Assembly (NCBI GenBank): GCA_009695065.1
Contig: SIBR01000010.1
Coordinates: forward strand, 31,863 to 95,862
Length of the DNA stretch: 64,000 nucleotides
Source: Opitutus sp.
Lineage (GTDB): Bacteria > Verrucomicrobiota > Verrucomicrobiae > Opitutales > Opitutaceae
Reading direction: 5' to 3'
Positions within the stretch are counted from its first letter, which is position 1; every line of letters begins with the position of its first letter. The notes beneath the pieces were generated by a model, which searched no databases, was not told the DNA's origin, and worked only from the letters and a program-made list of their open reading frames with translations. This document shows positions 33,730 through 44,000 of the stretch, one piece after another. A program made the translations under genes and the position numbers.

Positions 33730-35856
33730 TCACCCCTTCTTCATCGCGTCGAGCACGGTGCCGGGCGTGAGGAGCTCGGGCAGGATCACGGGCTCGGTCT
33801 TGCCGGGCAGCCAGATGAGATTGAACGGCACGGCGGAGCGCTGGTAGCTCGCCAGCTCGGCGGTGATGCGCGGGTCCTTCGTCGTCCAATCGCCGCGCAG
33901 CGTCGCGATTTTTTTGTCCGCGAAATACTTCAGCACCTCGTCCGAATGGAAAACCAGTTTCTTGTTCGTCTGGCAGGTGGCGCACCAGCGTGCGGTGAAG
34001 TCGACGTAAACGATGCGGCCTTCGCTGCGCAGTTTCGCCACGGCTTCCGGGCTCCATGCCTCCCACACCACCTCGGGCGCGCCGCTCGACGATGTCGCGG
34101 CCGCCGCGCTGCGCGGCCAGCCGAGCCAGAGGCCGAAGGTGCCGACGAGGATCAAACTCGCCACGCCGAAACGCACGCGGCCCGGCGACGCGCCGGGCGC
34201 GGTCCAGCGGCCGTACATCCACACCGCCATCGCGATCAGCACGAGGCTGAACAGGACGCCGCGAAACCCTTCGTCGCCCGTCTGCGCGGCGAGCACCCAC
34301 ACGAGATACACCACAGTCGCATAGAGCGGAAACGCCATGAACTGCTTGAACGTTTCCATCCACGCGCCGGGCCGCGGGAGCAGTTTGACCGCCTGCGGGA
34401 AGATCGAAAGCAGGAGATACGGCGTGGAGAGGCCGACGCCGATGGCCGTGAAAATCGCGAACGACTCCACGGTCGAAACCGCCAGCGCCGCCCCGAGGGC
34501 GGGGGCGAGGAACGGCGCGCTGCACGGCGTGGCGACCACGGTGGCGAGCACGCCGGTGAAAAACGACCCCGCGTAGCCCGACTTCATCTGCAATTCGCCG
34601 CCGACCGCGGTCGCGCGGAGCCCGAACTCGAAGACGCCGCTCATGTTCATCGCGAAGACCAGCAGCAGCACCGCGAGCGCGTAGACAAACGCGGCCGATT
34701 GCAACTGGAAGCCCCAGCCGAGCTGGTCGCCGCCCGCGCGCAACACGGCGAGCACGGTGGCGAGCGTCCAGAACGAGAGCAGCACGCCGGACGTGAACGT
34801 AAGCCCGTGGGCCACGATCTTGCGGCGCTGGTGGCCGGCCTGGTTGACGAAGCCGAGAATCTTGATGCCGAGCACCGGGAAGACGCAGGGCATGAGGTTG
34901 AGGATCAGCCCGCCGATGAACGCGAGCAGGAGCGTGGCGGCGAGCGAAGTCGCGGGCGGCTTTGCGGCAACCGAAGCGGCCGATGACGATGGCGCGGCGG
35001 CCGGGAGCTCCGCTATGATGCGGAGTCCGCGGAGTCCGTCGGTAGACCAGCCGGATTCGGAGGTGAGCACGCCGGCGAGTTTTGTCGCGGCTTTGTCCGC
35101 GTCGGCGGAGAGCGGCACAGTGAGAACGAAACCACCCCGGCCGTCGGGCCGGGCCGGCTGCGGGAGTTCGTAGGCGACGGTGGCGTCCTCGGAGAAGAAC
35201 CGCAGATCCTTGGGGCCGATGCCGCCAGGCGTGGCGGGCGTGACGGTGAGGAGGATGTGCTTGGCGTCGCGCGCGGCGGTGACTTTCCACGCGGCATCGG
35301 CCCGTGGCAGGGTCGCAACCACGCGGCGGAGCTTTTCGCCCCACTGGGGGTCGGGGCCCGGCGGGTTGGCCGACACCGGCAGGGTGAGGGTGACGTTGGC
35401 GCTGCCGGGAATGCAGACGTCCTCGCACATCAGCCAATCGGCGCTGGCGTCCAGCGTGACGCTGGCGCCGGCCGCGAGATCGGCGGGCGGAGTCAGGGTG
35501 ACGGGCAGCAGGATTTCACCCTCGTAGCCATTGCCGACGATCGTGCCCGCGCGATCCTTGATGACGTGCGGCGCGGGCCACTGGATCTCGCCGGCCTTCC
35601 AACCGGCGGGCAGTTTCCACTTGATCGACGTGGGCAGCCCGGTACCGGGATTGATCCAGTACGTGTGCCAGTGGGCGTCGTGTACCAGTCGCAGCGCCAC
35701 GGTGAGCGGCCGGCCGGGTTGCACGGCGGCATCGGCGGCGACGAGCGACGCCTGGACGTGGGTGGGGCGGGAGAGGGCGGCCGAGACACGTCCGCAGAAT
35801 CCCAGCGAGAGGAGGAGCAGGGGGAGCAGGGTCAGCGCGCAACGAACGGGGAGCAT
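33730..35856 (-). CDS. DsbD/ScsB-type thiol:disulfide interchange protein
   Basis: 708 residues. The signal peptide (MLPVRCALTLLPLLLLSLGF) is followed by a periplasmic DsbD-alpha-like domain with a WLMCEDVCIPG Cys pair (near residue 143). The membrane domain of eight or nine helices carries the paired cysteines LNLMPCVFPVLGIK and ATPCSAPFLAPALG, which shuttle electrons across the membrane. The C-terminal thioredoxin-like domain has YVDFTARWCATCQTNKK (CATC). It accepts electrons from cytoplasmic thioredoxin and keeps periplasmic cysteines reduced, for example during cytochrome c maturation. That fits a genome region with two c-type cytochrome proteins, though they are separate transcripts. ATG 35856 gives the expected leader. 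Confidence 0.92.
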   Translation of the reverse strand: MLPVRCALTLLPLLLLSLGFCGRVSAALSRPTHVQASLVAADAAVQPGRPLTVALRLVHDAHWHTYWINPGTGLPTSIKWKLPAGWKAGEIQWPAPHVIKDRAGTIVGNGYEGEILLPVTLTPPADLAAGASVTLDASADWLMCEDVCIPGSANVTLTLPVSANPPGPDPQWGEKLRRVVATLPRADAAWKVTAARDAKHILLTVTPATPGGIGPKDLRFFSEDATVAYELPQPARPDGRGGFVLTVPLSADADKAATKLAGVLTSESGWSTDGLRGLRIIAELPAAAPSSSAASVAAKPPATSLAATLLLAFIGGLILNLMPCVFPVLGIKILGFVNQAGHQRRKIVAHGLTFTSGVLLSFWTLATVLAVLRAGGDQLGWGFQLQSAAFVYALAVLLLVFAMNMSGVFEFGLRATAVGGELQMKSGYAGSFFTGVLATVVATPCSAPFLAPALGAALAVSTVESFAIFTAIGVGLSTPYLLLSIFPQAVKLLPRPGAWMETFKQFMAFPLYATVVYLVWVLAAQTGDEGFRGVLFSLVLIAMAVWMYGRWTAPGASPGRVRFGVASLILVGTFGLWLGWPRSAAAATSSSGAPEVVWEAWSPEAVAKLRSEGRIVYVDFTARWCATCQTNKKLVFHSDEVLKYFADKKIATLRGDWTTKDPRITAELASYQRSAVPFNLIWLPGKTEPVILPELLTPGTVLDAMKKG

Positions 35857-36143
35857 GGCGGGAAGTTGGAAGTATTACGTGCGAGGCGCAAACGCCGAGA
35901 TTTGTTCCCGGCCAGCACCGCAGTTGTCGCGCATTCGCCGGCGGGGCGCCACGTGCAAAACGTAACGCGGCCGTTACCCAATTCCGGGCCGTCAAACTTC
36001 AAGCCGCAAGAAGGAGCCCGAGGGCGCAAAAAGATTCCGGCTTGGGCCGATTTTATGGCCAACGGCGCTGGTCTCCGCGCATCCTTCGTCGGAGGATGGC
36101 CGGCGCTTGCTTTGGCTGGGAGAGATTCAAAGGCTGCGTCCCG

Positions 36144-38114
36144 ATGAGCATGGGGATATCCGGCCGAACGACGCGTCTTGTTTCCATCACCCGTTCGTGG
36201 CGTGCCGGCACGGATTCCCGGTTTTTGCCCGTCGCCGTGGCGAGGCTCGGGGCGATTTTTCTGTTCGGGTTGGTGGGCTGCACGTCGTCGCAGTCGCCCG
36301 CTCCGGTGGCCGAGTTGCCGGCGGCTTCGTCCGTTGCGCCGGACAGTCGGATGCAACCACCCGCGCCCGCCGGCCGGCCGCGCGACGCCTTCGTGCTCCT
36401 TTCTGGCGGCGGCACGCCGCTCTCCAATAATTATTCCCACTATCTCCAGGCGCAGGCGCTCGCGGCGTTTTTGGGCCAGCGCGATCCGGCGGCGCCGACG
36501 TGGATTTTTTTCGGCGTGGGCAACCGGCCGGGCGAACGGCCGCGGCTGGCCGACGTCTATCGCGAGGTGCGGCGCGACGGACAACCGGTGGATTCGTGGC
36601 TGGCGGGCACGCTACCGGGCAACCGACCGGCGACGCGCGAGGGCTTCCTGAAGGCGCTGCGCGAGGAAATTCTGCCGACCGTGCGCGATGGCGGCACGCT
36701 CTTCCTGTTTGTCGGCGACCACGGCGAGCTGACCCATGGTGAGCGGGCGGAGGCCGCGGTGACGCTCTGGCAGTTGAAACCCAACGCGCGCCGTGGCGAA
36801 AGCTGGGTCACGGATGCCAACGAGATCCTGCGCGTGAGCGATCTGCGGGCCGCGCTGGCCGAGGGACTCGGCCGGGGCCGGGTCGTGTTTTGCATGACCC
36901 AGTGTCATTCGGGCGGCTTTCACTACCTCGGGGTGCCGCGGATCGTGACGCCGCCGCGCGATTGGTTTACGTCGGTGCCGGACTGGGTAAAGGTGGAACG
37001 GAAGGCGCCGGTGTTGCGCATCGCGGGGTTTAGCGCGACGGACGAGGAATCGCTGGCGGCCGGCTGCGATCCGGATCCGGACCCGGAAAAGTGGGCGGGC
37101 TACGAGCGGTTCGCCCCCGAGGGCCTGCTGGGCCGCGATTTGATGACGAATCGCCTGCTGGCGGCCCCGCGCGCTTCGTTTGCCGCGGCGCATGAGGCGG
37201 CGGTACTGGTCGATCGCACCATCGACAAGCCGCGTTCCAGCTCGGAGCAGTATCTCGAACGCTGGGCGACGTTGATCGAAAAGCGCCTGGCCGGGGAGCG
37301 GTGGCTCACAGAGAAAACGAGTCGCGCACTCGCGGCCTTCCAGCGGGCGGTGAACACGGGCGCGATCCAAACGGACCGTGCGGACGTGCGGGCGAAGCAG
37401 GCGCAGTTCGGCCAATTCACCGCGCGGCTGATCGAGCAAAGTGCGAGCGCAAAGGACCTGTTGCAGACGGGCACGCGCCGGCAGTTGGAGCGGGCGGTCG
37501 GCGGAGACGAGGAACGGCGGGGCGGACCGCGGGGTGGCGGTCGGCGGCGCGGCTTGGTAGCGGCGGCACGCCGGGCGTGGACGGAGACACTGCGGCCGGG
37601 GTGGAAGGCGGAGGTGCTGGCCCCCGGGAGCGCGTTGCTTTCCGGCGCCGCGCTGGAATTCGAAAAGCATCTGCTCCAGCTGGAGGATCGTGGAACCGAT
37701 TTCATGGTCGGCCGGCAGGCTGGGGACGCGATGCTCAACGAGATCTACTGGCGCTCGGGCTACGCGCATCCGGAAACGCTCGAGCCGGCGAAGGCCGAGG
37801 CGGTGGCGCGCTGGGGGGGCGAGCGCCGGGGACGGATCGTCGCATGGGCGGAAAGTTCGTCTGACGCCGCGCGGCGATCGGCGGCGGAAAAAATTGCCGC
37901 GGTGGCGGGGTTGGATGCGGAGGAGGAGCCGGAGCCGCCTGTCGGCACGGTCGCGCCGGTGAGCCGCCGGACGGCGGCCGAGCGGGTGTTGTTTTATCGC
38001 CGCGTCCTCGCGGCGTGGGAATTTCTGCTGACGATGGAAGACCGTGCGGCGCTGGAACAGCTGCAAGCGCTGCTTGAACTCGAACGCACCCCGTTGCCCG
38101 CGTCCACGCCCTGA
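36144..38114 (+). CDS. Caspase-fold (clan CD) peptidase-like lipoprotein, undescribed
   Basis: 656 residues from ATG 36144. A lipobox (FLFGLVGC, Cys46) follows a long basic n-region. Residues 80-260 match the clan CD protease plan: strand 1 DAFVLLSGGG with NNYSHYLQAQALAAFL; a hydrophobic strand ending in His-Gly, TLFLFVGDHGEL (His193); and a second hydrophobic strand ending in the putative nucleophile, RVVFCMTQCHSGGF (Cys254). The 60-residue H-C spacing and the QCHSGG sequence resemble legumain and metacaspase-like enzymes. The rest is helical (residues 370-650) with no known domain. Expected to be an envelope-anchored cysteine peptidase or related hydrolase; substrate and activation are unknown. 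It diverges from DsbD across 287 nt; palindrome site 3 lies 59 nt after its stop. Confidence 0.68.
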   Translation: MSMGISGRTTRLVSITRSWRAGTDSRFLPVAVARLGAIFLFGLVGCTSSQSPAPVAELPAASSVAPDSRMQPPAPAGRPRDAFVLLSGGGTPLSNNYSHYLQAQALAAFLGQRDPAAPTWIFFGVGNRPGERPRLADVYREVRRDGQPVDSWLAGTLPGNRPATREGFLKALREEILPTVRDGGTLFLFVGDHGELTHGERAEAAVTLWQLKPNARRGESWVTDANEILRVSDLRAALAEGLGRGRVVFCMTQCHSGGFHYLGVPRIVTPPRDWFTSVPDWVKVERKAPVLRIAGFSATDEESLAAGCDPDPDPEKWAGYERFAPEGLLGRDLMTNRLLAAPRASFAAAHEAAVLVDRTIDKPRSSSEQYLERWATLIEKRLAGERWLTEKTSRALAAFQRAVNTGAIQTDRADVRAKQAQFGQFTARLIEQSASAKDLLQTGTRRQLERAVGGDEERRGGPRGGGRRRGLVAAARRAWTETLRPGWKAEVLAPGSALLSGAALEFEKHLLQLEDRGTDFMVGRQAGDAMLNEIYWRSGYAHPETLEPAKAEAVARWGGERRGRIVAWAESSSDAARRSAAEKIAAVAGLDAEEEPEPPVGTVAPVSRRTAAERVLFYRRVLAAWEFLLTMEDRAALEQLQALLELERTPLPASTP

Positions 38115-38173
38115 CCCGTGTCTGAGCGCACGCCCCTTTGCGGTACGCCACCAGCGACGATGCCTCCAGTCAC

Positions 38174-38198
38174 ATTAGTCAACTATTAGTTGACTAAT
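38174..38198. repeat. Palindrome site 3 (type B)
   Basis: ATTAGTCAAC-TATTA-GTTGACTAAT, 10-bp perfect arms, core at 38178-38194. A 31-nt segment here (38168-38198) recurs at 40943-40973 with one mismatch. It lies between the caspase-like gene and the first cytochrome c dehydrogenase gene; the weak outer word GGGATTG follows at 38200. No T-run. Confidence 0.88.
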
Positions 38199-38343
38199 AG
38201 GGATTGCGAAAATCTTGGAGGGAATGAGTGGGTGGGGGAGAGGTGGCCGGTGTCGACGGAAACGGTGGTGCGTCGCGAGTGCCGGGCGAGGCTGGGGATT
38301 GACACGGGTTCCGGCTCGTGAGCGGCTAGCGAACTTTCTCCCC

Positions 38344-40905
38344 ATGAGCCCCTGTTTCCTGCGCTGTCTCCCCTTCCTGTTTCTGGCGGCCGCACCGCTC
38401 CGCGCCCAAAATGGCGACATCGCCGGTGAGGCGCAGGCATCGGTACCGGCGCACTGGGTCATCCCACCGGCGCCGGTGCTGTCGCCGGCGGACGAGGCGA
38501 AGACCTTCAAGCTCGCGCCGGGCTTCCGCGTCGAGCTGGTCGCGGCCGAGCCTCTCGTCCGCGACCCGATCGCGATGCAATTCGGGCCGGACGGCCGCGT
38601 GTGGGTCGTCGAGATGCCCGGCTACATGCGCGACATCAACGCCACCGGCGACAAGGATCCCATTGGCCGCATCGTCGTGCTCTCCGACACCGACGGCGAC
38701 GGGCGGATGGACAAGCGCGTGGTGTTTCTCGACGGCCTCGTGCTGGTCCGCGCCCTTTGCCTCGTGGACGGCGGGTTGCTCTTCGCCGAACCGCCCAAGC
38801 TGTGGTTTGCGCGCGACACCGATGGCGATGGCGTGGCCGATTCCAAGGTCGAGGTCGCCGCCGACTACGGCGGCACGGGCAATGTCGAGCACCTGCCGAA
38901 CGGTTTGCTGTGGGCGATGGACAACTGGATCTACAACGCCAACCACACCTCGCGTTACCGCTACGAGGGGAACGGGAAATTTTCCCGCGAAGCCACGATC
39001 TCGCGCGGCCAGTGGGGCATCACGCAGGACGATGTCGGGCGCATCTATTACAACAGCAACAGCGACCCGCTGCGCGCCGACCTCGTGCCGGCGGCCTATT
39101 TCCGGCGGAATCCGAATCTCACGACCCGCACCGGCACGGGTTTCCAGCTCGCGCCGCCCGATCTGCCGCTCTGGCCCGGCCGCATCACGCCGGGGGTGAA
39201 TCGGGGTTACAAGACGCTGCGGCCCGACGGCACGCTGCCCGCAGTCACCGCCGCCTGTTCGCCGGTCATCTATCGCGGCACGCTGTTTCCGCGGGAGTTC
39301 TGGAGCGATGCCTTCATCTGCGATCCGTCGGTCAACGTGGTGAAACGCATCGTCCTCGTGGAGCGCGACGCCACGGTGCGCGGCTCCAATGCCTATGAGA
39401 AAACCGAGTTCATGACCTCGCGCGACGAACGCTTCCGCCCCGTCAGCATCTACAACGGCCCCGACGGCGCGCTCTGGCTCGTCGACATCTACCGCGGCGT
39501 GATTCAGGAGCGCACCTATGTGACGTCGTATCTCCGCAAGCAAATCGACCAGCGCGGGCTGGCGCAGCCCACCGGTCTCGGTCGGCTCTGGCGGATCGTG
39601 CCCGAGGGCGCGCCGCCGGCGAAGCTCAAGCTTTCCCTCGATCGCGCAACGCCGACAGAACTGGTGCAGGCGCTCGGCCATTCGAATGGCTGGACGCGGG
39701 ACACCGCGCAGCGGCTCCTCGTCGAGAAGCGGGGCGCGGGCGTGGCCCCCGCGACGATCGCGGCGCTGCGCGAATTCGCGGCGAAGGCGGAAAATCCGTT
39801 GGGGCGGTTGCACGCCCTCTGGACGCTCGATGGCCTCGGGGCAGTGGACCGTGCCGTGGTGCTGGGCGCATTGGGCGATCGGGACGCACGGGTGTGTACG
39901 GCGGCGGTGCGGCTGGCGGAAAAATTTCTCCAACCGGCGATCGACGGGGAGATTTTCGGCCGCCTGCGCGCGCTCGCGGTCCATCCGGAGACGATGGTGC
40001 GGCTGCAACTGGCGTTTTCGCTCGGCGAGGCGCGTTCACCGGAGGGCGATGCCGTGATGCGGGAGCTGCTGGGCTCGACGGGGTTTCAGGCCTTCCTCGC
40101 GGACGCGATTCTCAGTGGCCTCGCCGGTCGCGAGGAGCCGTTTGTCGAAGCCCTGGTCCGGGGCAACCTGGAGGCCAGTCCCGCGACGACGGCGACGGTC
40201 GCCGCTGCGACGAGCGCGGTGATGAAGTCGAAGGAGGCCGCGCGAATCGCCCGGGTGCTCGCCCTCGCGAGCGATGCGAAGACGGCCGCGTGGGCCCGCA
40301 CGGCGGTGCTCGACGGCGTGGAGCGTTTTATCCCGAAGATGTCCAACGGTCGCGTGCTGACAGCGACGTTGCCGGCCGAACCGGCACCGCTCGTGGCGCT
40401 GGCGGCGCAAGCGGGGCCGGAGTCCGCGCGAGCGGGCCGATTACTGGAGTCGCTGCGCTGGCCGGGCAAGGCCGGCATGGCGGCGGCGCAGCAGGTGAAA
40501 CTTTCGGCGGAGGAGCAGGCGCGGTTCGACAAGGGCAAGGCCCAGTTCGCCGCGCTGTGTGCCGCGTGCCATCAACCCGAGGGTCAGGGCCTGCCCGGGC
40601 TCGCACCGGCGCTCGTCAATTCGCGCTGGCTGCTCGGCGACGAGCGCATCACGGCGCGCATCGTCCTCGTCGGCAAGGCGCGGGACAACCTGACGATGCC
40701 GGGCTTGCGGGCCGTGCTGGACGACGAGGCAATCGCTTCCGTGCTGACGTTTGCGCGCAACTCCTGGGGTCACACCGCCGGGGCGGTGTCGCCCGCGGTG
40801 GTCGCCGAGGCGCGCGCCGCGACCCTGCAGCGCGAGGATCCGTTTGGCGAAGACGGCCTCGTTTCGCTGGAAAAGTCGCTCAACGCCACGCGGCGCAAAC
40901 CGTAG
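38344..40905 (+). CDS. Beta-propeller/HEAT/cytochrome c membrane-bound-dehydrogenase-type protein
   Basis: 853 residues from ATG 38344 with a signal peptide ending PLRAQ. Residues about 45-430 form a propeller (FKLAPGFRVELVAAEPLVRDPIAMQFGPDGRVWVVE, then two Ca-type DTDGDG loops). Residues about 440-720 are HEAT-like helical repeats. The last 120 residues are a cytochrome c domain with CAACH (in QFAALCAACHQPEGQG) and a distal Met in NLTMPGL. These PVC-type proteins are periplasmic, thought to oxidise sugars or alcohols and pass electrons to respiration, but no substrate is established. Palindromes lie upstream (site 3) and 40 nt after the stop (site 4). A second member is convergent at 41093. 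Confidence 0.85.
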   Translation: MSPCFLRCLPFLFLAAAPLRAQNGDIAGEAQASVPAHWVIPPAPVLSPADEAKTFKLAPGFRVELVAAEPLVRDPIAMQFGPDGRVWVVEMPGYMRDINATGDKDPIGRIVVLSDTDGDGRMDKRVVFLDGLVLVRALCLVDGGLLFAEPPKLWFARDTDGDGVADSKVEVAADYGGTGNVEHLPNGLLWAMDNWIYNANHTSRYRYEGNGKFSREATISRGQWGITQDDVGRIYYNSNSDPLRADLVPAAYFRRNPNLTTRTGTGFQLAPPDLPLWPGRITPGVNRGYKTLRPDGTLPAVTAACSPVIYRGTLFPREFWSDAFICDPSVNVVKRIVLVERDATVRGSNAYEKTEFMTSRDERFRPVSIYNGPDGALWLVDIYRGVIQERTYVTSYLRKQIDQRGLAQPTGLGRLWRIVPEGAPPAKLKLSLDRATPTELVQALGHSNGWTRDTAQRLLVEKRGAGVAPATIAALREFAAKAENPLGRLHALWTLDGLGAVDRAVVLGALGDRDARVCTAAVRLAEKFLQPAIDGEIFGRLRALAVHPETMVRLQLAFSLGEARSPEGDAVMRELLGSTGFQAFLADAILSGLAGREEPFVEALVRGNLEASPATTATVAAATSAVMKSKEAARIARVLALASDAKTAAWARTAVLDGVERFIPKMSNGRVLTATLPAEPAPLVALAAQAGPESARAGRLLESLRWPGKAGMAAAQQVKLSAEEQARFDKGKAQFAALCAACHQPEGQGLPGLAPALVNSRWLLGDERITARIVLVGKARDNLTMPGLRAVLDDEAIASVLTFARNSWGHTAGAVSPAVVAEARAATLQREDPFGEDGLVSLEKSLNATRRKP

Positions 40906-40944
40906 GCGGGCCGTGCCCGCCTACGCAGGTGCGGTGCGCTCAAG

Positions 40945-40977
40945 TCACATTAGTCAACCATTAGTTGACTAATGTGA
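40945..40977. repeat. Palindrome site 4 (type B, 14-bp arms)
   Basis: TCACATTAGTCAAC-CATTA-GTTGACTAATGTGA, the best-paired copy, 14 perfect base pairs. Core GTCAACCATTAGTTGAC at 40953-40969 equals the reverse complement of site 1. It sits between two convergent cytochrome c dehydrogenase genes, 40 nt after one stop and 116 nt before the other. No T-run, so a terminator role is doubtful. Confidence 0.9.
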
Positions 40978-41092
40978 ATTGGCTGGCGTCGCCCCCCAAT
41001 GGCCGCCGGCGGCTTTCGGATGATTGCCGCAGGAGACGCAAAGTCCTCCGTCGGGCGGAAGATTGCCCTGTGCCCGCCAACCCGCCCCAAGG

Positions 41093-44000
41093 CTACCGTG
41101 CGGCGGCCAGACTGCGCAGGGCGCGGGGTTTGTTTTCGTCGATGCGCACCGGCTTGTCCTTCAGGCTGGCGAGGTATTCGACGACGTCGCGCAATTGGGA
41201 CTTCGTGAGCAGCGTGCCGTAGATTTCGGGCATGCCCGACGGGGCGCCGTCGCGACGGGCGATGTCGGCCTTCTTCACCTCGACGAGCTGGTTGTCTGTG
41301 TTGCGCAGTGAAATCGTGTCGGCGGTCTCGGCCGCGACGACGCCGGCCGCGGTGCCGCCGGACTTGAGCGTGAGCACGATCGTGTCGAAACCCGGGGCGA
41401 TCTTCGCATTGGGCTTCACGATCGATTCCAGCAGAACCTCGCGGGAAACCCTGGCGCCGATTTCCGCGAGGTTCGGACCGGCGTCGCCGCCATCGCCCCC
41501 GGCCCGATGGCAACGGATGCAGGCGAGGGTCGGCTGCGTTTCGAAAATGCGCTGGCCCCGCCGCCGGTCGCCACCGTCGAGGGCGACGCGGTAGGGCTCA
41601 AGGGGATCGGTGCTGGCCGCAAGCTTCGCCTCGCGGGTGGCGAGGAGTGCCTTGATCGCGGGATCGCTGCGCTGGCCGGCGGCGTTGAGCAGTTCGAGTT
41701 GCACGGCCGCTTCAATCCGCCCGGCGGCGAGCTCGCGGAGCTGGTCGGTGAGCAGCGCGTCGGTGGACGGGTGCTTCAGACTGCCGAGCGAGCGAAAGGC
41801 GGTTTTCTTTTCTTCCACGTCGCCCTGGATGACGAGGCTGGCGAGCACGGGGGCCGCCGTGTCCGGCGAGAGCCGCGACGCAATGGGCAGGGCGGCGAGA
41901 CGGAGCGCAGACGACGCGGAGTTGCCGGCGAGCCGCACGGCCTCGGCGAGGCGCGGGTCCTTGATCTTGTCGAGGGCGGCGAGGGCAGCGGCGCGGGTTT
42001 CGCCGGATTGGCTGACATTGCTGACCACGGCGAAAAGCGTGTCGCCCGCGCCGGCGATCTGGAGGTCCTGCAGGGCCTTGAGGGTGGCGGCCTGGACGGC
42101 GGCGGGCGTGCGGTTGGCGAGCAGGCCGGGCAGCGCGGGTTCAAGCGCCTGGACGGCGATCGCGCGGTCGCGCGTCGGCGTGGCGAACGGACGGTAAACA
42201 CCGACGAGCCGGTCGCGTTGCGGCGGCGCGGGCCAGAGCGCGAGCTGGGCGAGGGCCTCCGCGCGCATCCGGGCGGGGGCGTCGGGGCGGGCGGCGTAGC
42301 CGGCGAGGGCCGCGGCGTTCTCCGGCTGGCCGAGACGGAAATGCGCGTTGAGCACGCGATAGACCACGGGCTCGTCCGTCAGCGGCTGGCTGATCAGCGC
42401 GGCGAGGGCGGGCAGTGCGGCGTTGATCGGCACATCGTTGATCGCGAGCGCGGCCTCGCGCACGAGGTAGGAATCGGAGTCGGCGAGAAAGCGGGCGATC
42501 TCGGGCCGGCCGAGGCGGCGCAAGGCGAGGAGCACGCCGAGGCGGACCGCGCTGGAGCGGTCACTGCTTGCGGCGAGAAGGGCGTCGATCTGGCCGCTGC
42601 CGACCAGGCCCATGACGCAGGCGTGCCGGAGGTAGTTGTCCTGATCGTTGTTCGCGCGCAGCGTTGCGAGGAGCGCGGGGATGGACGAGGGCTGGCCGAG
42701 TTTGCCGAGGCTTTGCGCGGCAAAAAATTTCACGCGCGGATTTTCGTCGCGCAGGGCGCCGGCGAGCGCGCCGGCCGTGTCGGTGGCGTGGTGGTCGCCC
42801 AGCAGCTTGATCGCCTGTGCGCGGACCTCGGCGTCGGCATGGCGGATCAAGGTCTTCAGCGCGGCGAGGGCCGCGGGATTTTTCGCGGCCAGCTGGCCGA
42901 GGCTCCAGGTGGCATGGCGCCGGGCGAGGGCGGCGGCGTCCGTATTCGCCACCTTGACGAGGGCGGGCACGACGGTGCCGCCGCTTTCGGCGAGCGTGAA
43001 CTGGGCCTCAAGGCGGACGCGCCAGTCGGCGTGGGCGAGGAGGCGGGTGAGTTCGCCGGGGGATTTTTTCGTCCAGTCCGACGCGATGAGCGCCTGCGTT
43101 TCCCTGATGATCGGATCGTTTTCGTGCTGCGGATCGGAAATGGCATAGATGCGGCCGCGTTTGGACTTTGGCCAATCCTCCGCCCAGTCGGAGGTGTAGA
43201 GCCGCCCGTCGGGGCCGAATTTCACATCGGTGGGCAGCGCGGACGTGAGGAAGGGCTTCGCCTCAGCGATGGCGTAGGTCGCGCCCTTGGGATTTACGTT
43301 GTAAGTGTAGATGCCGCTGCGGGCGACGCTGCCCTTGAAGTGCGTGATGAAGATCGAGCCGCGGTAGGATGCGTTGAGGCCCGTGCCGGGATAATAGGCG
43401 ATGCCGGAGGGGCCGTCCTCGATGTTGCAGATGGGCGGGATGAGGTAGGCGGCCTGGCCCTCGTGCCGCGGATACCAGAGTTTATTCGCGAGCCACGGGC
43501 TGCCGGCTTCGAGTGGGGCGAACTGGTAGCCGATACGCCAGCCGCTGTCGCCGCCCTCGACAACGTGGACGAGACGTTCCTCGTCGCCCTTGTCGCAGTC
43601 GTTGTCACCGGTGAGCAGGTCGCCGTTCTCGTTGAAGAGAAGGCTCTGTGGATTGCGGAGGCCGGTGGCGAAAAGTTCGAGTTGGGAGCCGTCGGGGTTG
43701 CAGCGGAAAACCGAGCCGGTGTCGGGCGCCGAGAGAAGCACGCCTTCACGGGTGGTGACGGCGGCGCCGCGATCGCCGACGCTGTAATAGATCTTGCCGT
43801 CGGGCCCGAAGACAAGGCCGTGCATGTCGTGACCGGTGTAATTGAACCGGACGCCGTAGCCGCGACTGAGCTCGGTGCGCTTCGCGGCGGCACCGGCCTT
43901 CGTTTCGCCTTCGAACATCCAGAGCGAGGGGATGTTGGTGAACCAGACCTTGCCGCGGCGCGCGAGCACGCCCGAGGCGATGCCATCGAGCGGGGTGTTG

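Noticed and set aside
40945..40977. Palindrome site 4 as an ordinary rho-independent terminator
   Set aside because: It lies between convergent stops but no T-run follows on either strand, and identical cores occur upstream of genes and in a divergent spacer.
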